Positions 8,322 to 17,532 of a stretch of 64,000 nt of DNA are shown piece by piece (the stretch's first letter is position 1; each line of letters starts with the position of its first letter). Source of the DNA: Bacillus sp. X1(2014) (GTDB taxonomy: Bacteria > Bacillota > Bacilli > Bacillales_B > DSM-18226); contig NZ_VEED01000008.1 of NCBI RefSeq assembly GCF_007678255.1, positions 124,001 to 188,000 on the forward strand, given 5' to 3'. The position numbers were made by a program, and so were the translations under genes. The notes under the pieces are model-generated. The model searched no databases, was not told where the DNA came from, and worked only from the letters and a program-made list of their open reading frames with translations.

Positions 8322-8381
8322 GTGAAATCCAATATTTACATGGGGATTTCCTCGATTATCCTGGCAGCGGTTGCAAGCTAA
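8322..8381 (+). CDS. Possible 19-aa hydrophobic peptide
   Basis: A GTG-started ORF directly after a GGGGG/GAGG-rich stretch encodes a short hydrophobic peptide (KSNIYMGISSIILAAVAS). It lies between a terminator and the fumarase promoter region. It could be a chance ORF or the remnant of a membrane protein; nothing beyond the ribosome binding site-like sequence supports it. Confidence 0.2.
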   Translation: MKSNIYMGISSIILAAVAS

Positions 8382-8479
8382 TCCTTTAATTCTAGTGGTT
8401 ATAGGAGTATAATATAAGCGTGCAAAAATTGTAAAATTGAAAAATATTAATGGGGAACATGGGGAGAGGGGTACTCGAA

Positions 8480-10024
8480 TTGAATATTTCTAAATTTCAA
8501 GAAAGCATGTACAAGCTAGTCGTTGAAACATCAACAAAACTTCCTAAGGACGTCCGCCGAGCTGTTAAACGGGCTAAGGAAAATGAAAATGCAGGAACAA
8601 GCGCCGCAATGAGCCTTGCGACAATCACAAATAATATCAAGATGGCAGACGATCAAGTGTCACCCATCTGTCAGGACACAGGTTTACCAACCTTTAAAAT
8701 TAAAACGCCAGTAGGTGTGAATCAATTAGAAATTAAAGAAGCGATTCGTAATGCCATCGTGTTGGCAACAAAAGAAGGGAAGCTTCGCCCGAACTCTGTC
8801 GATTCCCTAACTGGTGAAAACAGTGGCGACAATCTTGGTGCAGGCGTACCTGTTATCAAATTTGACCAATGGGAAAAAGATTATATCGACGTCCGTCTGA
8901 TTTTAAAAGGCGGCGGTTGTGAAAATAAAAACATTCAATACAGCCTTCCATGTGAATTAGACGGGTTAGGCCGTGCCGGACGTGACCTTGATGGAATTCG
9001 TAAGTGCGTTATGCATTCTGTCTACCAGGCTCAAGGCCAAGGCTGCAGCGCTGGCTTTATCGGTGTTGGTATTGGTGGTGACCGTTCTTCTGGATACGAT
9101 TTAGCGAAAGAACAGTTATTCCGTTCTGTGGAAGATGTGAACCCAAATGAAGACCTTCGAAAGTTAGAAGAGTATGTCATGGAAAACGCTAATAAATTAG
9201 GAATCGGCACAATGGGCTTCGGTGGCGAAGCAACCCTTTTAGGCTGTAAAGTTGGCGTCATGAACCGTATTCCTGCAAGTTTCTATGTGTCTGTTGCTTA
9301 CAATTGCTGGGCATTCCGTCGTTTAGGTGTGAGTGTAAACGCGGAGACTGGTGAAATCAACGAATGGATGTATCAAGACGGGGAATTCATTGATTTTGCT
9401 GAAAGAGAAGTAGCGGAGCAGGAAACAGCAGCTACATCTGAAGGGGTTATCACTTTGGAGGCGCCAATTTCTGAAGAACAAATCCGTTCTCTTAAAGTAG
9501 GCGATGTCGTTCAAATTAATGGTATGATGTACACTGGCCGTGATGCAATTCATAAGTATTTAAGCGATCATGACGCACCAGTGGATTTAAATGGACAAGT
9601 TATTTATCATTGCGGTCCGGTTATGTTGAAGGACGAGGCCGGTGATTGGCATGTTAAAGCGGCTGGACCAACAACAAGTATTCGTGAGGAGCCTTACCAA
9701 GGTGATATCATGAAGAAGTTCGGCATCCGTGCTGTCATCGGTAAAGGCGGTATGGGACCGAAGACGTTAGCTGCATTGGAAGAACATGGCGGGGTATACT
9801 TAAATGCAATTGGTGGAGCTGCCCAGTATTATGCAGATTGCATCAAATCTGTTGAAGGTGTCGATTTAATGCAATTTGGTATTCCAGAAGCGATGTGGCA
9901 TCTGCGTGTAGAGGGCTTTACAGCAGTTGTTACAATGGACTCACACGGAAAAAGCCTGCATGCAGATGTTGATAAATCTTCATTAGAGAAGTTAGCAGCG
10001 TTTAAGGAACCAGTATTTAAATAG
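8480..10024 (+). CDS. fumA: Class I (iron-sulfur) fumarate hydratase
   Basis: The protein interconverts fumarate and L-malate in the TCA cycle in the cytoplasm. About 514 residues cover both halves of class I fumarase: the alpha part with three cluster cysteines (SPICQDTGLP, GGGCENK, TLLGCKVG) and the C-terminal beta part (swivel domain, GKGGMGPKTL). The start is most likely the TTG at 8480, because GAGAGGGG lies eight bases before it and the protein then begins MNISKFQESMYKLVVETST as in Geobacillus relatives. The upstream in-frame ATG at 8450 lacks a good site. B. subtilis itself uses the unrelated class II FumC. A terminator follows. Confidence 0.93.
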   Translation: MNISKFQESMYKLVVETSTKLPKDVRRAVKRAKENENAGTSAAMSLATITNNIKMADDQVSPICQDTGLPTFKIKTPVGVNQLEIKEAIRNAIVLATKEGKLRPNSVDSLTGENSGDNLGAGVPVIKFDQWEKDYIDVRLILKGGGCENKNIQYSLPCELDGLGRAGRDLDGIRKCVMHSVYQAQGQGCSAGFIGVGIGGDRSSGYDLAKEQLFRSVEDVNPNEDLRKLEEYVMENANKLGIGTMGFGGEATLLGCKVGVMNRIPASFYVSVAYNCWAFRRLGVSVNAETGEINEWMYQDGEFIDFAEREVAEQETAATSEGVITLEAPISEEQIRSLKVGDVVQINGMMYTGRDAIHKYLSDHDAPVDLNGQVIYHCGPVMLKDEAGDWHVKAAGPTTSIREEPYQGDIMKKFGIRAVIGKGGMGPKTLAALEEHGGVYLNAIGGAAQYYADCIKSVEGVDLMQFGIPEAMWHLRVEGFTAVVTMDSHGKSLHADVDKSSLEKLAAFKEPVFK

Positions 10025-10035
10025 AGAGTTGTGGG

Positions 10036-10069
10036 ATAGGCGCTCGGGCTGCGGGCGCCTATTTTTTAT
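10036..10069 (+). terminator. Rho-independent terminator after fumarase
   Basis: An 11-bp stem, ATAGGCGCTCG / CGGGCGCCTAT, with one G-U pair and a 5-base loop is followed by TTTTTT. Confidence 0.85.
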
Positions 10070-10219
10070 TGAAAAGGAATTTAGTTCCATCTTTTGTGTG
10101 ATTACTAAGCTATTTTGTAAAAATACCCCTCAATTTTGTAAAATAACTAACTTGTTTTCTTGGGGTTGGAAATGAATTTCTAATTATTGTTGAATTAACT
10201 CCTAGTTATGTAAAATAAA

Positions 10220-10819
10220 TTGAAAAATTGTAAAATAAACCTTTCAAAATGTTTAATTATCTCCTATTTTGAAAAATTCAACGACATAAGCAGCTCGCTA
10301 GTAGCTATTTGTAAATCCTCAACTGAATTATGCATTAGTCCTGGATACGCAATTGCAGAAAAAAAGATATGCCGAGTGAGTGAACTACTTGGAAAAATAG
10401 ACGTATTTTACCATCAACATAATAAGATTTTCCTTGATCCTAAAACCATTGAGAAAATTAAAAGACTCCTTTTAAAAAGCCACACTCCTCTAATTACAGA
10501 TATTCTTCAAAACTTTAATATTCAAAAATCTGAAATTATAACTGGTGTACAGTGCCCCAAATGTTATCTATTTCCAATGGAATATAATAGAAAAATTTGG
10601 GTTTGTCCTATTTGTCATTTTATTTCAAATGATGCTTGTGTAGATGCGATAAGAGAGTATTTCTTATTAAACCCTTCATCATTCACCAACAAGGAAATAC
10701 GTACATTCCTTCACCTTCCATCTACAAGAATAACCTCGTACTTTTTATCTACATTATGCTTCCCTTATACAGGTACCACGAAAGGCCGCGTCTACCATCA
10801 GCCTCAAAATTTCCTATAA
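10220..10819 (+). pseudogene. C-terminal remnant of a NERD-domain protein with a zinc ribbon
   Basis: The frame encodes about 199 residues with no convincing start; the first codon is a TTG without a ribosome binding site, and upstream sequence is AT-rich non-coding. The region resembles the C-terminal half of Bacillaceae NERD-domain proteins. These pair a nuclease-related N-terminal domain with a helical linker (KIKRLLLKSHTPLITDIL), a CxxC...CxxC zinc ribbon (CPKCYLFPMEY / CPIC) and a C-terminal winged-helix-like tail ending GRVY. All four zinc cysteines remain. The NERD nuclease domain itself is missing, so this is probably a 5'-truncated gene. A small, still-translated zinc-ribbon protein cannot be excluded. 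Confidence 0.65.
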
Positions 10820-10882
10820 ATACTAATAATTATTTTCCCAATTAAACAAACACTAAAAAAAACAAAAATAGGGGGAACATGG

Positions 10883-11668
10883 ATGAAAAGATTTTTGTGC
10901 ATCCTCAGTATGCTGCTTTTATTCATACCGCAGAGTACATATGCGGCTGTTTCCAATCAGCCGATTCATTGGGGCTTTAAAAAAGGTGCAAATGAACAGC
11001 AAGCAGAAGCTGGAGCGGAGCTTGATCAGTTAATCGAAAAATACGGGGCTTTTTATAAAAGTAACCCCGACTCAAAGACGTTATACCTAACTTTCGATAA
11101 TGGTTATGAACAAGGATATACACCTCAGATTCTGGATGTCTTAAAAAAGGAAAAGGTACCTGCGACTTTTTTTGTGACCGGACATTACTTGCTTTCGGCA
11201 GAGGATATCGTGAAAAGAATGGTAAAAGAAGGGCATATTATTGGTAACCATTCGTGGCATCATCCGGACCTAACAACCGTTAGTGACCAAAGGATTCGTG
11301 AAGAGCTTGAAAAGGTCCGCGTCAAAACTAAAGAATTAACCGGCCAGAAAGAAATGAAATACCTTCGTCCACCTCGGGGGGTATTTAGTGAAAGAACCAT
11401 GCAGATTGCTAAAGAAGAGGGCTTCACGCATGTATTCTGGTCCCTCGCGTTCGTTGATTGGCATGTGAATTCGCAAAAAGGCTGGCAATATTCCTATGAC
11501 AATATCATGAGACAGGTTCATCCTGGCTGTATACTGCTTTTACACACTGTATCAAAGGATAATGCCGATGCCCTTGAAAAAGCGATTCAAGATTTAAAGA
11601 AAAAAGGCTACAAGTTCAAAAGCCTGGATAAATTTCCAAGGAAAAAAATAATGCCAGATGATAATTAA
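10883..11668 (+). CDS. pdaA: Delta-lactam-biosynthetic de-N-acetylase PdaA
   Basis: This polysaccharide deacetylase acts on N-acetylmuramic acid during spore cortex synthesis, the step that allows muramic-delta-lactam formation. The 261-residue protein has a signal peptide (to about residue 22, ending TYA). It then has the NodB domain with TFDNGYE (the PdaA-type variant of TFDDG), HSWHHPDLT (metal-binding His residues), LRPPRG and a late LLLHTVS His. B. subtilis pdaA is sigma-G dependent and required for germination. It starts with ATG behind AGGGGGAA. A terminator follows, so it is a single-gene unit. Confidence 0.92.
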   Translation: MKRFLCILSMLLLFIPQSTYAAVSNQPIHWGFKKGANEQQAEAGAELDQLIEKYGAFYKSNPDSKTLYLTFDNGYEQGYTPQILDVLKKEKVPATFFVTGHYLLSAEDIVKRMVKEGHIIGNHSWHHPDLTTVSDQRIREELEKVRVKTKELTGQKEMKYLRPPRGVFSERTMQIAKEEGFTHVFWSLAFVDWHVNSQKGWQYSYDNIMRQVHPGCILLLHTVSKDNADALEKAIQDLKKKGYKFKSLDKFPRKKIMPDDN

Positions 11669-11676
11669 TACCCACT

Positions 11677-11711
11677 AAAACCGAATTTCTTTTTGGAATT
11701 CGGTTTTTCTG
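11677..11711 (+). terminator. Rho-independent terminator after pdaA
   Basis: An 11-bp stem, AAAACCGAATT / AATTCGGTTTT, is followed by TTTCT. Confidence 0.8.
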
Positions 11712-11789
11712 TGTGAATCGTGCTATAATACGGGGAAATTAAAATGAAACGATCTATATGAATTTATGGAATATTATGGAGTGAAATAG

Positions 11790-13172
11790 ATGAAAACTGA
11801 TCAAAATATCAAAATAGAACTGAAGCAAACCTTTCCGCTCACGATTAAACGGCTCGGTATTAATGGGGAAGGTGTCGGTTATTTTAAAAAACAGGTTGTC
11901 TTTGTGCCCGGTGCACTTCCTGGTGAAGAAGTGGTTGTAGAAGCAACGAAGATAAATCCTAAATTTGCCGAGGCAAAAATCAAGAAAATTCGCATCAAAT
12001 CCCCCAATCGAGTCCAACCGCTTTGCCCGGTATATGATCAATGCGGAGGATGTCAATTACAGCACTTAAAATATGATCAACAGTTAAAGGAAAAACGTGA
12101 TATCGTCATTCAATCATTGGTGCGCCATACCAAAGTGGACATTAGCAACCTTGATATCCGAGAAACGGTTGGAATGGAAGACCCGTGGGGGTATAGAAAC
12201 AAGAGCAGTTTTCAAGTGAAGGCAATGGATGGCAAGGTCCTTGCGGGGCTTTATGGCCTTAATTCTCATCAATTGATAAATATTGACGAATGTGCGGTTC
12301 AGCACTCACAAACAAATGAAGCAACATCAGCGGTTAAAAGGATTTTAGAGGAGTTAAAAATTCCTATTTATAATGAAAAATCCAGAAAAGGTATTGTTCG
12401 AACCATTGTTACACGGGTTGGTATACAAACTGGAGAGCTGCAAGTCGTTCTGATTACAACGCAAATAGAATTACCAAAAGTGGACACCATCATTCAGGAA
12501 ATTCAAAAACGTCTTCCGAATGTGAAATCAATTGTTCAGAACATAAATGGACAAAAGACGTCCCTTATTTTTGGTGAGGAAACCCTTCCATTAGCGGGTG
12601 AAGAGTTCATCCAAGAAACACTAGGAGATCTTCAGTTTGAGCTTTCTGCAAGGACATTCTTCCAATTAAATCCTATTCAGACCGTGAAGCTATATAATGA
12701 AGTGAAAAAAGCAGCCGCGCTGACTGGTCAAGAAAAAGTAGTAGACGCCTATTGTGGAGTTGGAACCATCGGTTTATGGCTTGCTGACCAGGCAGGAGAA
12801 GTCCGTGGAATGGACGTCATCCCAGAATCGATTGAGGATGCGAAGAAAAACGCAAAGCGGCATGGATTGACTAATACAAAATATGTACCTGGTAAGGCAG
12901 AAGAAGTCCTACCAAAATGGGTCAAAAAGGGTTGGAAGCCCGATGTCATTGTCGTTGATCCACCTAGAACCGGTCTTGAGGGACAGTTAATCCAAACCAT
13001 CCTTAAGGCAGAACCAAAAAAGCTTATTTACATCTCATGTAATCCTTCAACATTAGCAAAGGACATTCAAACGTTAAGTGCTAAATATGAAGTGAAATAT
13101 ATCCAGCCAGTGGACATGTTCCCGCACACTGCGCATGTGGAGTGCTGTTCACTACTAGTATTGAAAGCATAA
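11790..13172 (+). CDS. rlmD: 23S rRNA (uracil-5-)-methyltransferase, RlmD/TrmA family (YfjO-like)
   Basis: The SAM-dependent enzyme methylates a uridine in 23S rRNA. The 460-residue protein has an N-terminal TRAM RNA-binding domain (about residues 12-72), a [4Fe-4S] cysteine set (C79, C85, C88 in [10 protein letters not shown] and a fourth in NIDECAV), and a C-terminal Rossmann methyltransferase. The latter has [12 protein letters not shown] for [12 protein letters not shown], and the catalytic Cys in [12 protein letters not shown]. Position near pdaA suggests it corresponds to B. subtilis YfjO rather than YefA (RlmCD). The uridine modified, U747 or U1939 (E. coli numbering), cannot be decided here. 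Confidence 0.88.
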   Translation: MKTDQNIKIELKQTFPLTIKRLGINGEGVGYFKKQVVFVPGALPGEEVVVEATKINPKFAEAKIKKIRIKSPNRVQPLCPVYDQCGGCQLQHLKYDQQLKEKRDIVIQSLVRHTKVDISNLDIRETVGMEDPWGYRNKSSFQVKAMDGKVLAGLYGLNSHQLINIDECAVQHSQTNEATSAVKRILEELKIPIYNEKSRKGIVRTIVTRVGIQTGELQVVLITTQIELPKVDTIIQEIQKRLPNVKSIVQNINGQKTSLIFGEETLPLAGEEFIQETLGDLQFELSARTFFQLNPIQTVKLYNEVKKAAALTGQEKVVDAYCGVGTIGLWLADQAGEVRGMDVIPESIEDAKKNAKRHGLTNTKYVPGKAEEVLPKWVKKGWKPDVIVVDPPRTGLEGQLIQTILKAEPKKLIYISCNPSTLAKDIQTLSAKYEVKYIQPVDMFPHTAHVECCSLLVLKA

Positions 13173-13211
13173 AAAGTATTTTGTGGCCGTGTGTAATAAA
13201 TAACTACCTAG

Positions 13212-13241
13212 ACCCCCGAATAGATTATCGGGGGTTCTTTT
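13212..13241 (+). terminator. Rho-independent terminator after rlmD
   Basis: An 8-bp G+C-rich stem, ACCCCCGA / TCGGGGGT, is followed by TCTTTTT. Confidence 0.85.
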
Positions 13242-13523
13242 TGTGTATATCCCAATTTATTAACAATTGAAATAATTTGTGTTTTCTAATTGTGCAGTGA
13301 TAGTCCTTATACCAGTGACCATTTTAAATTTCATAAATACTGCTTTTAAATAGGAGGGGGGAATTAACCTTACCAAGTCCTCAATATTTGATAATCTTTT
13401 AGAGAATTATCTCAAATCCGCTGTAATCTGAAATAAAATTTCACATTTTTATCAAAAATTTTAAAAAATAATGCCAATGGCGTAATCCTTTATACCTGTA
13501 GAAATGTCTATTACGGGACTTAT

Positions 13524-13537
13524 GTGGTATAGACTAC
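13524..13537. promoter_or_regulatory. Candidate NagR/DasR-type (dre) operator
   Basis: GTGGTATAGACTAC differs at two positions from the palindromic GTGGTCTAGACCAC dre-type consensus bound by GntR/HutC-family GlcNAc regulators (NagR/YvoA, DasR). It lies 112 bases upstream of the amiE start in an otherwise featureless 476-base gap. Control by a GlcNAc-6-phosphate-responsive repressor would suit a muropeptide-recycling operon, but this is inferred from the motif alone. Confidence 0.4.
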
Positions 13538-13572
13538 TGTACACCATTACCTATATGCTTTTACTATAAATT

Positions 13573-13602
13573 GTAAGCGTTGCCAGTATATTGGTATACA
13601 AA
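13573..13602 (+). promoter_or_regulatory. Promoter with overlapping cre (CcpA) site
   Basis: TGTAAGCGTTGCCA (13574-13587) matches the cre consensus TGWAANCGNTNWCA at all but one position. It overlaps a possible sigma-A promoter, TTGTAA (13573-13578), an 18-base spacer, and TATACA (13597-13602). A CcpA site over the -35 predicts catabolite repression of the amino-sugar recycling operon. Confidence 0.55.
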
Positions 13603-13648
13603 GGGGAGATCCCGCCTACAATTCATTCAATTGTATAAAGGAGGACAT

Positions 13649-15334
13649 ATGAAAAGAAAAACGTTTATGATTACAGCAGTTTGTACCATGCTACTAGGCG
13701 CATCAACAGTATTTGCCAACAATGACCTTCCTAAAGATCCAACGATTGAAGAGCAAGGAAAACTCACATTCCCATCTAAAAAACCACACCCTGTCTTTAC
13801 ATGGAATTCGACTGTCATCCATGTTTCCAGCGTACTTCACCCAAGCTCTGCACGAGGAGCCGGAATGGTGGAAGCTCCACTCCATCAAATCGATCAAATT
13901 ATGAACCAAGCAATTTCACAAAAATTAATGCCAGGTGCTGTCACATTTATAGCGAGAGCTGGGAAAATTGTGAAACATGACGCTTATGGATATTCAGCTA
14001 AATACACCGATGGTAAGTTTACCGAAATGGAAAATCCAATTCCTATGGAAAACGAAACGATTTTTGACTTAGCGTCTATCAGCAAGATATTCACTGCTAC
14101 GGCCGTGATGATTCTTTTTGAAAAAGGATTATTCAATCTTGATGATCCGGTGGCAAAACATATTCCAGAATTTGCTGCAAACGGGAAAGAAAACGTAACG
14201 ATTCGACAGTTGTTAACCCACACATCCGGATTTGTCTCCTGGATTCCTTTATATTCAAAAGGGAATTCAAGAGAAGATAGGCTGAAGTTGGTATTAAACC
14301 AACCTTTGAAAAATGCACCCGGTACCACTTACGAATACAGTGATTTAAACATGATTACGTTAGGAATGTTAGTTGAGCACCTGTCCGGCCAGCGCCAGGA
14401 TGAATTTGTCCGGGAGCACATCACAGAACCTTTAGGGATGAGGGATACGATGTATAATCCGCCAGCTTCTTTGAAAAATCGAATTGCTGCGACTGAATAC
14501 CAGTCAACACCAAATCGTGGTCTCGTCTGGGGAGAAGTTCATGATGAGAATGCTTGGTCATTGGATGGGGTGGCCGGACATGCGGGTGTGTTCTCAACCG
14601 CAAATGATCTCGCTAAGCTTGCCCATATTTTTATTAATGAAGGCAAGTATGGTGGCAAAAGAATCCTGAAACTGGAAACGGTACAGTTGCTGCTGCAAAA
14701 TCAGAATGAGGCATTCTCTGGAAATGACCATGGCCTTGGCTGGGAGTTAGGTCAGGGTTGGTATATGGATGCTTTATCAGAAGGTACATACTCTTTTGGC
14801 CATACGGGGTATACAGGAACTTCGATTGTAGTAAGCCCGAACAATAAAACAGTATCGATCTTACTGACCAACCGTGTCCACCCATCAAGAAATATGGGGT
14901 CAATGAATCAAACCCGTCGCTTATTTGCTAGAAATGTAGCTGATTCGATTCCTGTCTCGATTCCTGGTAAGAGTGATGCTTGGTTTGCAGGGTACGGCGA
15001 CAAGCTAAACCGAGTAATGGAAACTGATCTTCAATTATCCAAGGATACCGCACTCACATTCTTCACATGGCACATGATTGAGAATGTATGGGATATCGGA
15101 TCCGTAGAGATTTTTAGAGATGGCAGTTGGCACCAGCTTGCTCAATTAACAGGCACAAGCAATGGCTGGGAAAAGAAAGAATTGGATATACCTAGTGATT
15201 CAACGAAATTACGGTTTGTCTATCGAACCGATAGTTCTACAAATTCCCGCGGCTGGTATATTCAGAATCCAAAACTTGATTCAGGTGATGCTATATCTTT
15301 TGCAAAAAATGAATGGGAACTAAGGGACTATTAA
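13649..15334 (+). CDS. amiE: Secreted N-acetylmuramoyl-L-alanine amidase AmiE (beta-lactamase-fold serine hydrolase)
   Basis: It should remove stem peptides from MurNAc in cell-wall turnover fragments outside the cell. The 561-residue protein has a signal peptide (MKRKTFMITAVCTMLLGASTVFA). It then has a class C beta-lactamase/PBP fold with the SISK catalytic motif, a YSD motif and a GHTGYTG late motif. The gene order (amiE-nagZ-namZ) matches the B. subtilis ybbE-ybbD-ybbC muropeptide rescue genes. The start is ATG 13649 behind AAAGGAGG. It is about 110-120 residues longer than B. subtilis AmiE: the C-terminal extension (from about residue 450) looks like a beta-sandwich (SVEIFRDGSWHQL, LRFVYRTDSSTNSRGWYI) reminiscent of domains in secreted M6 peptidases. 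Confidence 0.85.
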   Translation: MKRKTFMITAVCTMLLGASTVFANNDLPKDPTIEEQGKLTFPSKKPHPVFTWNSTVIHVSSVLHPSSARGAGMVEAPLHQIDQIMNQAISQKLMPGAVTFIARAGKIVKHDAYGYSAKYTDGKFTEMENPIPMENETIFDLASISKIFTATAVMILFEKGLFNLDDPVAKHIPEFAANGKENVTIRQLLTHTSGFVSWIPLYSKGNSREDRLKLVLNQPLKNAPGTTYEYSDLNMITLGMLVEHLSGQRQDEFVREHITEPLGMRDTMYNPPASLKNRIAATEYQSTPNRGLVWGEVHDENAWSLDGVAGHAGVFSTANDLAKLAHIFINEGKYGGKRILKLETVQLLLQNQNEAFSGNDHGLGWELGQGWYMDALSEGTYSFGHTGYTGTSIVVSPNNKTVSILLTNRVHPSRNMGSMNQTRRLFARNVADSIPVSIPGKSDAWFAGYGDKLNRVMETDLQLSKDTALTFFTWHMIENVWDIGSVEIFRDGSWHQLAQLTGTSNGWEKKELDIPSDSTKLRFVYRTDSSTNSRGWYIQNPKLDSGDAISFAKNEWELRDY

Positions 15335-15361
15335 AAAAAGAATAACTTGAGGAGGAGAAAC

Positions 15362-17434
15362 ATGCGAAAATTTTTAAAAACATTTATGACCTCGTTTCTA
15401 GCATTTGCACTCGTGTTGACTGGGATTCCGTTTTCAGGAGCAACAGCAGCTTCAGGAATCACGGATTTAGTGATTGATCTCAATGTTCCACAGGTTACAA
15501 GGGAAGTAAAGGATAACAAACTTGATTTAAACGCACTTCATGTTTATGAGGATGGCCACTTTATGCTGGCGTCTGAGAACTTAAAATGGAAGTCTTCTAA
15601 TAAGAATGTTGCATCTGTATCTAAAGATGGAGAAGTAACTTTATCCGGACACAATGGTACATCGTTTATCTCTGTCAGCGATGGCAGCAATAGCGACAGA
15701 ATTTCAATTCGATTCAAGGGAAATCAAGACAAAATCCTTGTTAAAAAAGAAGAAGGCGCATGTTATGACCTTATCGGCAATGCAATCGATCACATGTCAA
15801 TGGAAGAAAAGGTCGGACAAATGCTAATGCCTGACTTTAGAAATTGGAATGGCAAAAATGTCACGGTAATGAACGACGAAATTGTCAAGCTTGTAAAGGA
15901 TTATCATCTTGGTGGTGTGATTTTATTCCGTGAAAATACGGTGACAGCTGATCAAACAACCAAGCTCGTTAGTGCCTATCAAGAAGCTGCGGAAAAGTAC
16001 GGCCTGATGATTTCGATTGACCAGGAAGGTGGAATTGTTACTCGTCTGCAAACTGGTACCGATATGCCAGGGAATATGGCGTTAGGTGCGACTAGATCTG
16101 AAGAGCTAGCTGAAAAAGTCGGCAGGACAATTGGTGAAGAGCTAAACGCACTGGGGATTAACATGAATTTTGGACCAGTGTTGGATGTAAACAATAATCC
16201 TGATAATCCTGTTATCGGTGTTCGTTCTTTTGGTGAGGACCCTGAGTTAGTTGCAAAGTTGGGAAATGCTTATATTAAAGGACTTCATGAAACGGGCACT
16301 GCGGCCACTGCTAAGCATTTTCCAGGTCATGGAGATACTGCGGTTGATTCACATGTAGGACTTCCATCGGTACCTCATGATCTTGATCGATTGAAGAAAG
16401 TAGAATTATATCCTTTCCAGCAGGCAATGAATGCTGGTATTGATGCGATTATGTCTGCACACGTAACGTTCCCAAAAATTGATGATACAAAAGCAATTTC
16501 TAAAAAGGACGGAACAGAAGTCTCTGTACCAGGTACGCTTTCACACAAGATATTAACTGGTCTAATGCGCGAAGAAATGGGCTTTAAAGGTGTTATCGTA
16601 ACTGATGCGATGAATATGGGTGCGATTGCTGATCATTTTGGATCCGTTGATGCCGCTATCCGTGCTGTAAAAGCAGGTGCAGATGTCCTATTAATGCCAG
16701 TGGGAATCCAAGAAGTGGCAAATGGACTTTATGATTCAGTCAACGCTGGCGATATCTCAGAAAATAGACTTGAGCAGTCAGTAGAGCGGATATTAACCCT
16801 GAAATTAAATAGAAGCATTGTTAAGGCAGAAATGGAAAAGAGTCTTGATGAAAAGGTTGCGAATGCTATTCAAGTAGTAGGTTCACCTGAACATAAAGCA
16901 GTTGAAAAAGAAGCAGCAGAAAAATCAATTACGCTTGTAAAGAATAATGATGTGCTTCCAATTAATGTTTCTCCTGAAGATAAGATTGTTGTGGTTGGTG
17001 GTTCTACTTTCTCCATGAATCTCCTTGCAGCTGAGGTCCAAAAATACCATCCTGGCGCAATTTATATCAATGCTTCAGGATCACTTAATGCTACACAATT
17101 AGCACAAGTGAAGGATGCGAAATACATCATTGCTGGAACCTACACCTCAAGTGTTGGAGGCAGAGCCAACGACGCTAGTCAAATGGTGATGACAAGACAA
17201 CTCATCGAGACGGGTGTACCTGTCCTTGCTGTTGGGGCTAGAAATCCATATGACGTTATGTCCTATACGGATGTAGATGCCTTTCTTGTTCAATTTGGTT
17301 TTAGACCAACGAGCTTTGAAGCAACAGCGAAAACAATTTTTGGTAAAAATAATCCTACAGGAAAACTACCAGTTACGATTTACAACCATGATGGCAGTGT
17401 TTTATATGGATTTGATCATGGGTTAGGATACTAA
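15362..17434 (+). CDS. nagZ: Secreted beta-N-acetylglucosaminidase NagZ (GH3)
   Basis: It cleaves GlcNAc from muropeptide-derived disaccharides. The 690-residue protein has a signal peptide (to about residue 31) and an Ig-like (Big2-type) domain at about residues 35-120 (LKWKSSNKNVASVSKDGEVTL). A GH3 barrel follows with the KHFPGHGDTAVDSH His/Asp acid-base loop and the nucleophile Asp in VTDAMNMG, then the C-terminal alpha/beta domain typical of Gram-positive NagZ. The start is ATG 15362 behind GAGGAGGAG; the in-frame TTG further upstream overlaps that site. It lies 27 bases after amiE, in the same operon. B. subtilis NagZ lacks, as far as I recall, an obvious Ig-like N-domain. Confidence 0.9.
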   Translation: MRKFLKTFMTSFLAFALVLTGIPFSGATAASGITDLVIDLNVPQVTREVKDNKLDLNALHVYEDGHFMLASENLKWKSSNKNVASVSKDGEVTLSGHNGTSFISVSDGSNSDRISIRFKGNQDKILVKKEEGACYDLIGNAIDHMSMEEKVGQMLMPDFRNWNGKNVTVMNDEIVKLVKDYHLGGVILFRENTVTADQTTKLVSAYQEAAEKYGLMISIDQEGGIVTRLQTGTDMPGNMALGATRSEELAEKVGRTIGEELNALGINMNFGPVLDVNNNPDNPVIGVRSFGEDPELVAKLGNAYIKGLHETGTAATAKHFPGHGDTAVDSHVGLPSVPHDLDRLKKVELYPFQQAMNAGIDAIMSAHVTFPKIDDTKAISKKDGTEVSVPGTLSHKILTGLMREEMGFKGVIVTDAMNMGAIADHFGSVDAAIRAVKAGADVLLMPVGIQEVANGLYDSVNAGDISENRLEQSVERILTLKLNRSIVKAEMEKSLDEKVANAIQVVGSPEHKAVEKEAAEKSITLVKNNDVLPINVSPEDKIVVVGGSTFSMNLLAAEVQKYHPGAIYINASGSLNATQLAQVKDAKYIIAGTYTSSVGGRANDASQMVMTRQLIETGVPVLAVGARNPYDVMSYTDVDAFLVQFGFRPTSFEATAKTIFGKNNPTGKLPVTIYNHDGSVLYGFDHGLGY

Positions 17435-17532
17435 GTAGGGGATAGATAAAGCGGAATTTAGTTGTGACTGCTTCTAATAGGGGTAGGGCTATATTCCCTA
17501 AACTTTGATAGATTAAAAGAGGAGGGGTACTT

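Noticed and set aside
8420..8445. TTGTAAAAT-like units before fumarase as part of the 10.1-kb repeat set
   Set aside because: Short AT-rich match, likely chance given base composition.
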